From Pelagophyceae sp. CCMP2097 (taxonomy: Eukaryota > Sar > Pelagophyceae), in assembly GCA_026770575.1 (NCBI GenBank), contig MU657179.1, forward strand, positions 432,602-496,601: DNA of 64,000 nucleotides, in the 5' to 3' direction. Below the pieces are notes generated by a model. It was not told where the DNA came from, searched no databases, and saw nothing but the letters and a program-made list of their open reading frames with translations. The translations under genes and the position numbers were made by a program. Shown here piece by piece: positions 54,573-64,000 of the stretch; the first letter of the stretch is position 1, and each line of letters opens with the position of its first letter.

Positions 54573-54825
54573 ACCCCGCACCCCCTGTCAATCATACCCC
54601 GCCTCTCGCGGCGCCCGCGCCTCTCGCGGCGCCCGCGGCCGGCCCGCCTTCGCCCGCCCGCATCGTTACGAAGGACAGAGTGAATGTACATTTCATTAAG
54701 ATCTCCTTCTGCAAAGCGTCACGGGCCGATACACATGGCCAGAGTGAACGCGTCCGGGGACCGCGGCGGCGCCGTGGCTGCCGTGGCCGTCGTCTCTGCG
54801 CGCCAGTCCACTTTTTTAAATGGAC

Positions 54826-55846
54826 TCAGCGCTCGGCGATCTCCTGGGGCGCGGCGCAGCTCGCGACGGCCTCGTCCCACGAGTTCATGACGCAGAACCA
54901 CTCGTCGTTCTCCTGGACGCGTTCCTCGAGCGCCGTAGAGACAGCTCGGTACTTGCCGCAGTTCGGGTTGCAGCACTGGACCCACCCGGTGTCGGCCGAT
55001 GTGCGCTTCTTGTTCCGCGTGCCCACGACGGACCGCGGCAGCCGGGCCTGCAGTCGAACAGTCACGCAGGTGTCCCGAGGCGACCCGTATGCAACCAACA
55101 GTCATGCGACCCCGTATGCAACGGACGGATCGATGATACACGAGAGGAGGAGAGTGGCGCACCTCGGCGGCGTCGACCTTCTTGAGTCGGAGGACCCATT
55201 GGCGGAGGAACTCTTGCATACGGCGGTCCTTGGCGGACATGCGCGTCGTCGAGCGGTAGTCCTCCTCTGCGGCGCCGCACGAGTTGCGCTCCGGGTCCGA
55301 GTTCATGGAGCAGTACCAGCGTCTTTTCGCGAGGCGCTTGGCCTCGACGTTGGAGGGGAGGGACCGCCACTTGCCGCAGCGGTCGCAGCAGACCCACAAG
55401 TCGTCGGCGTTCTTGGTTGCCGCGCCCGCCGCCTCGCCGGCGTCGTCGTCGTCGTCGTCATCGTCGTCGTCCGATGCCACCTCCGTGAAGCGCGTCGGCG
55501 CGCGCAGGCGGGCTGGTCCTAGGGCGTCGAGCGTCGAAGGGTGGGTCTCGCGCTCGGGCGGTTTTGAAACGGCGCCGACTCGGACGACCATTCGACGCAT
55601 TCCAAGGCAGGCCACGGCACAGCCCTCGCAAGAGGTCGGGCGCGTGCCGCGGACGTTTCGGCGTCGTCCGCGGGACGACAAGGCGGCTCTCGTCCTCTCC
55701 TTCCGAATTGTATCCGCCGCTCCCCGACAGAGCCCTCGTTCGTGCAACTGGAATATGGACCGTGCGATGCGACTGCGCGGCATATGTGGGGCTCCCACGG
55801 CGACGCGCACGCGAGGACGCTGGGGTGGGGTACGCGTCCGGAGCAT
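54826..55846 (-). CDS. Tandem CW-type zinc-finger protein, copy 2
   Basis: Exons 55846(?)-55163 and 55047-54826 encode the same two CW units as copy 1: 'WVCCDRCGKWRSLPSNV' ... 'WYCSMN' and 'GWVQCCNPNCGKYRAVS' ... 'WFCVMN', with an Asp run before them. The coding parts differ from copy 1 mostly at silent or conservative positions. The N-terminal 130 residues upstream of the Asp run are unrelated to copy 1, and the true start within them is uncertain. A chromatin reader of H3K4 methylation is likely by family. Convergent with the desaturase. Confidence 0.78.
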
Positions 55847-56096
55847 GATCGTTCGCTTGCAACACTTTTTGCTTCTTCACGCCGGAAAATATTCGTCAGA
55901 ACCGCACGCATAGACTACTCGAAAATGCAACCGTCTACAATTGTAGAAGAACTTGCCCCCGGGAAGGGCCCTCGTCCCGACTCGGGGGCCACAGCTCGGG
56001 GTTGGTTCTCCGTCGGCGCGGGGCCCTCTTTCGGGGCCTCGGGTCGCCGCCGCCGGCGGGCCTACTTCCGGGTCGCCGCCGGCGGCGGCGGCGTAA

Positions 56097-57603
56097 ATGG
56101 GCAAGCGTTACGGCGGCGCGGTCCGCGCCGCTCTCGATCCGCGGTCCGGCGCATCTTCGGGCGAGGGGAACGCGTTTGCAGACCTGCACGACCGCTACGA
56201 GGCGGCGACGGCGGCGCGCACGCCGGAGGAGGAGCACGCTTATGAAGTTTTGAAGTTCCGGGCCGAACGAGCCGCCATCGTCAAGGCCAAGGACGACGCG
56301 GCAGCCGCGCAGAAGCTCGCGCGGCGCGAGGCCGAGTTGGCGGCGGACAAGGCCAAAGGGGCGAAGAAGAGGTTGACGTTTCGACGGACGATGAACATGC
56401 GCTCGCAATCCGTGCGCTGGAGGAGAATCACCGCCATGTAAGCTGCCGCTGTCGGGAGGCTCTCAATCGAGGCGATTCTTGTAGGATCGGCCGCGGGAAC
56501 GACGGCGCGCTCGACGCGCGCAAGCTGGACGTCCTCTTTCGCAAGTACGCGCGCGGCAAGGACGTTTTGGACCAAAAAGGCTGCCAAAAGCTCTTCAAGG
56601 GGTGCGTGTGTGCGAGGGGTGCTACGGTCCTCGTCACTCTGCCAACACAGGCTCAACGGCATCGACGCGCCCGCCGACGCGTGCGTCCTTGTATTTGGAC
56701 GACTGGTCGTTTGAGGGCCCTTGCTTAGGCTCGAGCATATCGACGCCGACGTGGGCATTCGGAAGGCGGACCTGGCTTTCAAGGTGAGTGCCCAGTAGAG
56801 TCGGAGAGCGCCTCTTTCGCTTTGATAAGATATCCTCTTCACAACAGGTTGCAGAGTACAACGAGTACATGAAGGCAAGGAAGAAGTGAGTCACTTTTTT
56901 GACAGTGGAAGCCCAACGAAACATCGACGGTGGAAGCCCGTAAAGGCGCGCAAGAAGTCGTTTGCGAATCTCCAAAGCGGCGGCGACGTGGGCGCTTTCC
57001 GACTTTTTAAATAGGCTGCGACTCCGGCAGCGCGAGTGGATCGAGAAATACCGGCGGTTCGACCATGGCGGAAAGGGCATCCTGGACGAGGCAGACGTCC
57101 ACGTCATGATCTGCTGCCTCTGCGACGTCCCACCGGCGTCCAAACGGCCAAAGGGAAAGAGACCACGTCTGAAAAAGAGGTTTCGGTCTGAAAAAGAGGT
57201 TTCGGTCTGAAAAAGAGGTTTCGGAAAAAGAGGTTTCGGTCTGAAAAAGAGGTTTAGGTCCATCTCCCGGACGCGCGCGCGATGCGCCTCGCTTTTTTGC
57301 GGTTCCACGCCGACAAGTCGCGCAGCATCGTGCGTCGCCCGACGGAAGAGCGCGCCGTCTTTTGATGTACCTCATTAGGAGCTCGCGGACTGCCCCGACT
57401 TTGTCGACATGTACCAATCCAATTCCAACAGAGGTCGGTGCTTCGAGAGCGCTCTCGGACCCACCTACGCCGTCTACCAACCCAATTCCAACATAGGTCG
57501 GTGCTTCGAGAGCGCCCTCGGACCCGTCTACGCCGCCATCGCCTGGTGCCTCATCCAGGCCAAAGCATTGAGAAGCGGCCACAAGGTCGGCGCGGCGGGA
57601 TGA
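56097..57603 (+). CDS. EF-hand-like calcium-binding protein, multi-exon (probable)
   Basis: From ATG 56097 (MGKRYGGAVRAALDPRSG) a charged helical region ('EVLKFRAERAAIVKAKDDA') continues through small GT-AG exons. Exon 1 ends at 56437; exon 2 begins 56485 ('GRGNDGALDARKLDVLFRKY'); then 'LNGIDAPADA', 'LEHIDADVGIRKADLAFK', 'VAEYNEYMKARKK', and near 57012 'WIEKYRRFDHGGKGILDEAD', which fits an EF-hand loop (DHGGKGILDE). Later exons near 57290-57360 and 57380-57410 ('ELADCPDFVD') are likely but not fully joined. The end at 57603 is tentative. Function: calcium-responsive regulator, by motif only. Confidence 0.5.
57168..57255 (+). repeat. 19-bp tandem repeat, probably intronic
   Basis: The unit 'ctgaaaaagaggtttcggt' occurs about four times between 57170 and 57255, with one shortened copy. 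It sits between candidate exons of the EF-hand gene. Confidence 0.9.
57421..57544 (+). repeat. 62-bp tandem duplication
   Basis: Two copies of a 62-bp unit beginning 'caattccaacagaggtcggt' (57421 and 57483), about 90% identical, lie in the 3' part of the EF-hand gene and probably form most of an intron. Confidence 0.85.
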
Positions 57604-57742
57604 AAAGGCCGGTGCCGCGGCTCATGGTCGCGGCCATGCCACTCTTCATGTAAAAGACCACCGACGGCGGTTCTGCTATGTATTCATTCGATGCCGCCCA
57701 CGGAGAAGTGGAAAGTTTTGCGACCCGACGAGACACAAGACT

Positions 57743-58868
57743 TTATGACATGGCGTTAGCGTTTGCGGCGGCGTAGAGCGATACGGCCTCCATTCCGCTC
57801 TCGCCGCCGACCCAGACGGATTCCACCGTGGCTACCAACCTCGACCCGAAAGCGTCGCGGTCGAGCTCGACGACGGTGAAGTGCGACGCGCCGTCGGAGC
57901 GGTGCCGAGGGACCTCTGCGCAGTTGACAAAGACCGTCTTGCCCCGTTGCACCACCTATTCTTCATTCAAAGACACCCGCTCTCGCGGCATGATTCGACA
58001 GGCGCCCTTTCGGCGAGGACGGACCATTTCTCGGCGCTTGCCGTTGCGGCACTTTGCATGCATGTGGCCGAATACACATAAAGGCACGTTTGTCCCGCAC
58101 GCCTCCGCCGTTGCCAGCGCATCGCGCAAGTCGCCGTCGCCCCAGTCCGTCGCCGGCCGCTGCCAGTCGCGGCCGCAGATCGACTCTGCCGATGAGCCGA
58201 GGCCCAGAGGGCCGTTGTGCGCGACGATGATCAAGTCGTGCGGCATGGGGGAACCTCTTAAGAGCAGATCCGTAATCGTGCTCGTGGACTCGTCCATCGA
58301 CGCGACGCCGTATAAGCCCTTCAAAAGGTCCCAGACTTGCGGGGAGCAGTTCGACCCGCCCCAGGACAGCGGTCGAGCGCCCACGACGACCACGCCGTCG
58401 AGGTTCTCGGCCGGCCATTGCAAACGCGTGTAGCCCGCGTCGCAGTCCTTGATAGAGTCAAAGCTCTTCTGCAGCTGCGGGCCGACCTTGCCCGTCTTTG
58501 AAGACGTCCAGGCGTCGTGGTTGCCGAGCAGAAGTGCTTTTGCAAAGGGCAGGCGCGAGAGCGCCTTTGGGATGGCGGACCGCTCGTTGTCAAAGTCGCC
58601 GACGGCGACGACGAGGTCCGGCGATAGTCGCGCGAGGAGCTCGGCGTCGCGGTCGGCGTCCCACTAGGAACAACGATGAAGAAATGACAGGGCGGTCGGG
58701 GCTCACCTCGCCGTGGACGTCCCCGATGCAGACCACGCGCAGGCCGTGCGTCGGCGCCAGGGCCATCGCGGCACCGGCCAGCGCCGCCGCCACGGCCACG
58801 CGCAACGCCAGACTGACGCTGCCCGATCGCCGAGCGGCGGCCTTTTCACACAAAATCCGCCGGCGCAC
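57743..58868 (-). CDS. Calcineurin-like metallophosphoesterase (cyanobacterial/plant TIGR04168-like type)
   Basis: Three exons (58868-58707, 58663-58025, 57955-57743), all phase 0 and GT-AG, give 337 residues. A basic then hydrophobic N terminus ('VSLALRVAVAAALAGAAMA') may be a signal or transit peptide. Metal-binding motifs in order: 'CIGDVHGE', 'VVAVGDFDNE', 'LLLGNHDAW', 'IVAHNGPLG', 'VFGHMHAKC'. The C terminus has 'TVFVNCAEVPR' as in the plant/cyanobacterial phosphoesterase group of unknown substrate. Plastid location is plausible but not proven. It is convergent with the EF-hand gene and divergent from HYPK by only about 70 bases. Confidence 0.85.
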
Positions 58869-58940
58869 GCAAATAGTCGCCGAAAATCCATCGCCAAAAG
58901 ATCATCTCAAGTCGCCGCAAAGCTTAAGTCGACTCGGACG

Positions 58941-59443
58941 ATGACGGAAGCCAAGAAAGCGGCGGCGGGGCTCGACAAGGTGGGTCCGCCGCGGCGCCCG
59001 TTGGAGCCGCGTAGGTCACCGACGGCGTAGGTTACGGACTATGTGGAGACGCAAGAGCTCGACGCCACCCAGACGCACGGCGTACGTCTCCCGAGACCGG
59101 GCCCGCGCCCCACGCACCGGTAGGCCATGGACGCGCTCGCCGGCGTCGTCGTGCAGCAGACTGAAGCCGAGCGCCAGCGGTGCGTCAGAAGCCTCGCGAA
59201 CTGCCTTGGGGGCCTCTCACCAAGACGCTTTAGGGAGCTCGAGCTCGCGGCGGTGACCGTCAAGCCCGAGGACCTTTCCGCCATCATGACCGAGCTGGAA
59301 GTCTCCAAGGAACTCGCTGACCGTCGGATCCCGCGTCTTCTGACGATGCTTCAGTCGGGCGCCCGTATACGCCGGACGCAGGCACGCTGCGGATACACGG
59401 AGGGGACCTCGTCGCGGCGCTCCGGGCGCTCGTTTCCAGCTAG
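58941..59443 (+). CDS. HYPK: HYPK-like subunit of the NatA N-terminal acetyltransferase
   Basis: Five exons in 503 bases (58941-58979, 59031-59081, 59124-59179, 59234-59322, 59382-59443) give 98 residues. The two ends match HYPK: 'LDKVTDYVETQELDATQ' near the start, and the C-terminal UBA-like part 'LAAVTVKPEDLSAIMTELEV', 'SKELADRTLRIHGGDLV', 'AALRALVSS'. HYPK binds NAA15 and regulates co-translational N-terminal acetylation. Introns are 51, 42, 54 and 59 bp. The 54-bp intron is in frame and open; removing it gives 'AERQRELELAAVTV', matching the family. All donors are GT. Short divergent spacing to the phosphoesterase gene. Confidence 0.88.
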
Positions 59444-59942
59444 CGCGCCCCGCGGCCGTGTCGGCACCGTAGCGACACATTTCTCGTTTATACGTAAAAC
59501 AAAACGCGCCGGCTCCGCCCTCGAGGCTGACGCTGGGAGGCGCATGGGATGGCGGGTCATAGCATGGTATATCCCCCGTCCGGGGCCTCCTCCGGCGTCA
59601 CTCAGTCTAGGGCTCGTCGAATCGACATGACCTCGGGAGTCCCCCCTCAGAGGAGTGCATAGCAGAAGAAGTCCCCTGCGCTGCCCTGCCCTGCCGGCGC
59701 CCGTAGGATTCCTAGTGGATCATACGGATTGGAATAAAGCGTTCATTTACTTAGGATCCAGGGTCGTCGAAAGCTGCCGGGAGGGAGGACCGTGGGGTGT
59801 GGCGGATGCCGAGGAGCCGCGGCCGTCGAACAAGAGGCGACGTGGCCATCGAACGACTCTTCGAGCAAACGAGAGATGTCGATGATGTGCGAGCACGGAC
59901 GCGAGGCGCGTCGGGCGGCAGCGGCGAACCGCTGCGGTCCGC
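59444..59942. other. Convergent spacer
   Basis: About 500 bases between HYPK and the helicase, both ending here. No gene is supported; open frames on the minus strand are read-through of the helicase Gly-rich end in other frames. Confidence 0.5.
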
Positions 59943-61923
59943 TTAGCCCCTGCCGCCCTTGCCGCCGCCGCGCCCCCTGCCCTTGCCGCCGTCGCCACCG
60001 CCGCTGCCCTTGCCGCCGCCTCGGCCGCTTCTGCCCTTGCCGCCGCCACCGCCACCCTTGCCTCCGCCTTGTCCGGGCGGCGGTCCCTTGGCCACGTTGA
60101 GCCCGGCGACGCCTCGGAGGCCCATCATGCCAATCGTCTTGGCCTGCAGCGCGGGCGGCTCGGCGGCGCCGGCGACGTTCATCGCCCAGTCGTTGGCCGC
60201 CGCGACGAGCTGCTCCTTGTCCCAGCGCATCTTGCGGAGGGACGAGTTGTAGTACCCGAGATACGACTGGTACGCGGCCCCAACCGTCTCCGGCGCGAGC
60301 TGGCGCACGGCCGCCTCCAGGTACTGCATGTCCGCGGCGGCGTCGACAAAGGGCTGCTGCGGCTTGATGGGCAGTTCGGCGACGTCGCGTTCCCGCAGGA
60401 AGAACGACTCGAAGTGCATCAGGAGCAAAATGCCAGACCCGTCCTTGCCGGCGCGGGCCGTGCGGCCGAGGCGGTGGACGTATTGGGCCTTGTCGGAGGG
60501 GAGGCCGACTTGGATGACATGGGAAACATCGGGGTAGTCCATGCCGCGCGCGGAGACGTCCGACGTGAACAGCGTCGCGCCGCCCTGAGACTCGCGGAAG
60601 ACGTCTGAGATGCGCGTGCGGTGGCTCTGCGACTTGCGCGAGTGGATTTCTAAGACGTGTGTGCCGCATAAAGCCGCTAACGCGGGCGGGCAGCGGCCGG
60701 CCTTTTGGATCTCCAGGGCGAGTTCGGCATAAAACTGGGTCAACCGCGCCGTGGTGAAGAAGACGACGACCTTGTGGCCCTCCGGGTCGGCGGCGATGGA
60801 CGCCGAAATTCGGGCGAGGACTTCAAAAGAATGCTGCTGCGCCGTCTGGCAGACGACGACCGACTGAGGCACGTGCTTGTGCGTCTGGTCAGCCTCCTTG
60901 CCGACCGTGTCGATCATCTCGTACTGCGGCGTGCGCATGGCCAGGCGCACGATGCCCGCGACGTCGTCGGGGAGCGTCGCCGAAAAGAGCAGAGTCTGAT
61001 GCCGCCTCACCGAGGCCGGGCCCAAGGCATTCAACAGCTTCTCGATGGCGGGCCGGAAGCCCATGTCCAGGAGCTGGTCCGCCTCGTCGAAAACTAAAGT
61101 TTCTAAAGCACCGAGCAGTTGAGTGGCAAAGCCGCGCGTGTTCACCAAATGATCGTTGAGACGGCCCGGCGTGCCCACGATAATATCCGGGCAGCCGCCG
61201 TTTTCATTCAAAGCGCGCGCGTCCTTGCCGATGGGCACGCCGCCGACGAGGCAGATGATGCGCAGGCCGGGGTGGAAACGGCAAAGAAGTCTGCCCTCCT
61301 CCGCCGTCTGCTGAGCCAGTTCGCGCGTCGGCGACAGTACCAGGCCGGAGCACTGCCGGCGCGCGCGGCCCTTGACGGACCGCGCGGCGGCGTCGACGCA
61401 GGGGATCATGAAAGCCAAAGTCTTGCCGGTCCCAGTCTTGGCCTTGGCCACCACGTCCATACCCCTCGCGGTGACAGGCAGAGCCTGCGCCTGCACCGAA
61501 GTCATCGTCTCGTACCCGAAAACCTCGGACACCGCCTTGAGCGTTAAAGCCGAGACGACGCCCGTGAGCGAGTCGAAGCGGTCCGCGGTGAGGTGCGCGC
61601 GCGTCGTCGACGACGTGCGCGAAGAAGCGTGCGCCTTCTTCAACGGCGGCGCTTCGGCGACGGCCACCTACCGGGACACAATATTGACTGGAGAAACAAT
61701 ATTGACTGGAGAAACATGGACTCCACAAGTCGGCATGGAGAATCTCTGCGGCCAAGGTGCTCACCGGCAAAGGGGCCTCTTCCGGAGCGTTTTCCATGTC
61801 AACATCCTCGCCGTCCTTGGGCGCCGCGTCACCAGCCGCGTTGCGCGCGCGCGGCGCGCGGCGCTTCCGGCCCGCGCCGCCGCCCTGGGGCGCGCCCGAG
61901 CCGCCCGGCGCCGGCGGCGGCGC
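59943..61923 (-). CDS. DEAD-box ATP-dependent RNA helicase with Gly/Lys-rich tail
   Basis: The main exon (61667-59943) and an upstream exon (61923-61765) join in phase 0. The upstream exon encodes a Pro/Gly/Arg-rich leader ('GAGRKRRAPRARNAA', 'DGEDVDMENAPEEAP'). Helicase motifs: Q-like 'MTSVQAQALPV', I 'AKTGTGKT', Ia 'PTRELAQQ', Ib 'GTPGRL', II 'VFDEADQLLD', III 'FSATLP', IV 'VVVFFTTAR', V 'TSDVSARGMDYPDV', VI 'HRLGRTARAG'. The C-terminal extension after 'LRKMRWDKEQL' resembles Mss116/Has1-type helicases, then a GGGKGRG-rich RNA-binding tail. A role in ribosome or organelle RNA remodelling is inferred. A further 5' exon probably lies near 62020-62053. The 97-bp intron contains a duplicated 'acaatattgactggaga'. 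Confidence 0.87.
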
Positions 61924-62059
61924 CTAGAATTGGAAAGCGTGCGCTTAAGTGGAAAACGCTCCTCCGGGGCACGCTACCGGTGCCGTTTCGAGACTCACGT
62001 CTGGGTTGCCGCCGCCGCGCCCGCCGCCGCCGCGGCGACGACGACGCTTCCTAAAAAAT

Positions 62060-62470
62060 GCACTCGTCGCACGAGGCGATGCAAAGACGCCGCTCTCGTT
62101 TGACGCGCGCGGATTGCACCGTGGGGAGTCAGGCTCAGATTTTCAGTATGAATTTACTAACCAGCACCGCCCCGTTTTGGGGCTGTGGAGTAGGGTTGGT
62201 TCGTCATAGCCAAGAATCTCTCGAATTCAAATTGTGGGCTGGGCATTCGCCAGGCGGTGGCGACTCGAATAAGGCGCTGTTGGTCGTACTGCGCCTCGCC
62301 GCCGCCGCCTTCTCCTCCGTCGGCCATGGTCGAACTCGCTCGTCGACTTTGTCACAAAGCTCGCCAATTATCAAACGGACCAGTGACGTAAGCGGGATTT
62401 ACGTGCGTCCCTCCTCGGCGACGATGTCGTCGGCTCCCGATTCGAGTCGCTCGAGGGCACAACACAACAG
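62060..62470. other. Spacer upstream of the helicase gene
   Basis: This AT-richer 400-base stretch shows no supported gene. It probably contains the helicase promoter and possibly its first exon edge. Confidence 0.4.
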
Positions 62471-64000
62471 TTAGCGGAAGGTGGACTTTTGGCCCGGCTT
62501 GGAGCTCGGCAGCGGGCCGGTGAGGCCGAGGTCAGGGACGTTGAAGAAGACGCCACCCAGCAGCGCCGACTTGGACGCAACGAGCAGCCGCGGCAGCGGC
62601 CGCGCCTCGGGCACAGCGGATGCGCGCGCGGGCGCGGGCGCGGGCGCTTCGTAGAACGGCGCCGCAGACGCGTCGCCGACAATGTCGACGGACGTCGCGG
62701 GGCCAAAGTCCGACAGCCCGACCCAGTTCCGCGCGGCGACGCGGTACCACCACCGCGCCTGGGCGGCCGGCGGCACGTCGACGAGGTCCGCGCGGCCTCC
62801 GAAAACGTCGACGGCCCGCTTGAGGGCGTGCCACTTTGCGGTTGGAGCATCCGTCCGCCGCTCGCAGGCGTACGTTTCAATCGCAGCGCCGTTCTACAAA
62901 AGTCAAAGTCGTCGGAAAGACGCGGTTCATGCATCGCGGACGCACCTCGGGGGGCGCGTCCCAGCGGACGTGGACGGCGACGATGGGTTTCGTTTGCTTG
63001 GAAGCGCTGGACGAGGCGACAAGGTCGTGCGCCGGCCGCAGACGGACGACATTCAAAACCTACCACGGGATGAGCCTACGCCAAAGGGCCCCTCTGTCGA
63101 ATTGAACGCACCGGCGCTCCTGGCGCGTCTGGCGCGTCTGGCTGCGTGGTGAAAAGGACGGCGCGGTCGTGCTCTGTGCCGTACGCGGGCAAGGCGGCGT
63201 CCGTCCCGCGCGCCGCGCGCCGCATGGCCTTGCGCGTGGCCGCCGTGAGGCGCAAAATGCACGAATACGTCGTCGCCGGTCTAAGGCCCTCGACGGCCGC
63301 GATGAGCGCCGGGGCGTTTTCGCCGCCGTCGTCCGCGCCGCCGAGCTCGAGGACGACGACTCCGAGACCGTCGCTCGTCGACTCTGAGAGCCAACCTTGC
63401 AGGTCCAGCGGCGCGCCCACCTTCTCCGCCACCAGGCGCAGCGCCGCGCTCAGGCCCAGATGCGCCGCGCGAGCAAACGCGCCTAGGTGACGTTTGAAAC
63501 GCGACCAAGAATACGCCGGGGCTGCAGGGATCTCACACTCGAGGACGACGGGCGGCGGCAGCTTGGGTTTCTCCACGGGCACGGCGCGCGCAATGGCCTC
63601 CATAGCGGCGGTTGCCGCGGCGGCGGCGCGCAGCTCGTCTCTGGCGAGGACGTCGGCTTCCCGCCAAACCTATGGCAATGGGTCGAAAGGCACTGCCTTT
63701 CCCGCGTATGCCGGCCACTTCCCGGCCTGCATCTCGCCTCTGATGCAGCATACGACGACTTCGGGTCTCTCCCCCAGGGTCTCTCATGCCGCTCACAACC
63801 ACCGCCCCTCGCGCGTTTGCGGGACGCGGCCGAGAAGGACCTGCTTGATCAAGCGCCGGACTCTAGCGCCGCGGCCGCGCGCTTGGATCTGCGCGGCGGC
63901 GTGCTCGCGCGCGACCAAGCCCTGTTGTTGATTGGCGCGGAACGCGACGTGGAGGACCAAGGCCAAAACATAGGCCTGCCGGTCGCGCTCGGGCAGCGCC
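62471..64000 (-). CDS. Fibronectin type III-like protein, 5' end beyond the window
   Basis: The last exon ends at 62471 and contains an FN3-like strand pattern 'ARWWYRVAARNWVGLSDFGP' then a hydrophobic/Pro-rich tail. An upstream exon (about 63603-63115) reads 'MEAIARAVPVEKPKLPPP', 'AAEKVGAPLDLQ'-like sequence and 'IAAVEGLRPATTYSCILRL', another FN3-type strand (GLxPxTxY). Between them a short exon has 'AVHVRWDAP'. From about 63800 to the window edge a further exon has an IQ-like helix ('AAAQIQARGRGARVRRLIKQ'), suggesting a calmodulin-binding or scaffold protein. The gene is cut by the window end, exon joins are only approximate, and no function is assigned. Confidence 0.55.

Noticed and set aside
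53609..55522. 637-residue plus-strand frame joining the desaturase to downstream sequence
   Set aside because: It reads through the desaturase stop region in another frame and continues antisense to the CW gene. The short C-terminal exon ending at 54572 matches the family instead.
57168..57255. Promoter or operator array made of 19-mers
   Set aside because: The position between exons and the similarity to other intronic tandem repeats make an intron repeat more likely.

Overview
The window looks like nuclear DNA from a GC-rich, intron-rich protist. The gene set fits a photosynthetic stramenopile of the pelagophyte (Aureococcus-like) kind. This placement is inference from gene content: helical-repeat/RAP organelle-type RNA-binding proteins, a giant polyketide synthase, a mix of animal-like and plant-like genes, about 65-70% GC, and very short introns. 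No plastid gene or rRNA confirms it. Eukaryotic hallmarks are direct: dozens of spliceable introns (about 42-280 bp, donors mostly GTGCG or GTGAG, some apparently GC-AG), a KEOPS Kae1, V-ATPase subunit c, HYPK, a DHHC palmitoyltransferase and a CW zinc-finger pair. I saw no bacterial operon, CRISPR array or tRNA. Two runs of N (7919-8413 and 33353-33637) are assembly gaps.

Layout. 1-2500: repeats, no convincing gene. 2531-3960 (+): Kae1/OSGEP. 5015-7623 (-): LRRC40-like protein. 9043-10597 (+): IQ/beta-trefoil protein interrupted by a 55-bp tandem duplication. 10879-12582 (-): helical-repeat protein. 12808-13317 (+): B12D/NDUFA4-like small protein. 13743-14584 (+): nucleoplasmin-like chaperone. 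14800-16700: an AT-richer island holding a frameshifted histone H3 relic and weaker H2B-, H2A- and H4-like traces. 16.7-25.6 kb: MYND exon, serine carboxypeptidase, StrG-like dioxygenase, PEX11-like protein, V-ATPase c, and a TPR/cyclic-nucleotide phosphodiesterase. 26.7-42.1 kb: CW protein 1, membrane-tethered bZIP, DHHC enzyme, a three-domain fusion (2OG oxygenase, DsbA-like, methyltransferase), a methyltransferase, an MFS carrier, and an RRM/helical-repeat/RAP protein. 42248-51547 (-): one gene for a hybrid NRPS-like/polyketide synthase. 51682-52562: an 881-bp element with terminal inverted repeats. 53.3-64.0 kb: sphingolipid delta-4 desaturase, CW protein 2, EF-hand protein, metallophosphoesterase, HYPK, DEAD-box helicase, and a partial FN3 protein.

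Themes. Most genes are unrelated housekeeping functions packed with short spacers, many divergent or convergent. The standouts are the polyketide synthase, with order A-PCP-KS-KR-DH-ER-ACP-hydrolase and no acyltransferase; the oxygenase-DsbA-methyltransferase fusion carrying a coding minisatellite; the histone-like island; and evidence about intron evolution: recurrent GC-AG introns, introns packed with short tandem duplications, a 20-nt microexon, and a tandem duplication that by itself creates a spliceable intron. All exon boundaries were deduced by eye from reading frame and splice dinucleotides and have not been checked against transcripts.
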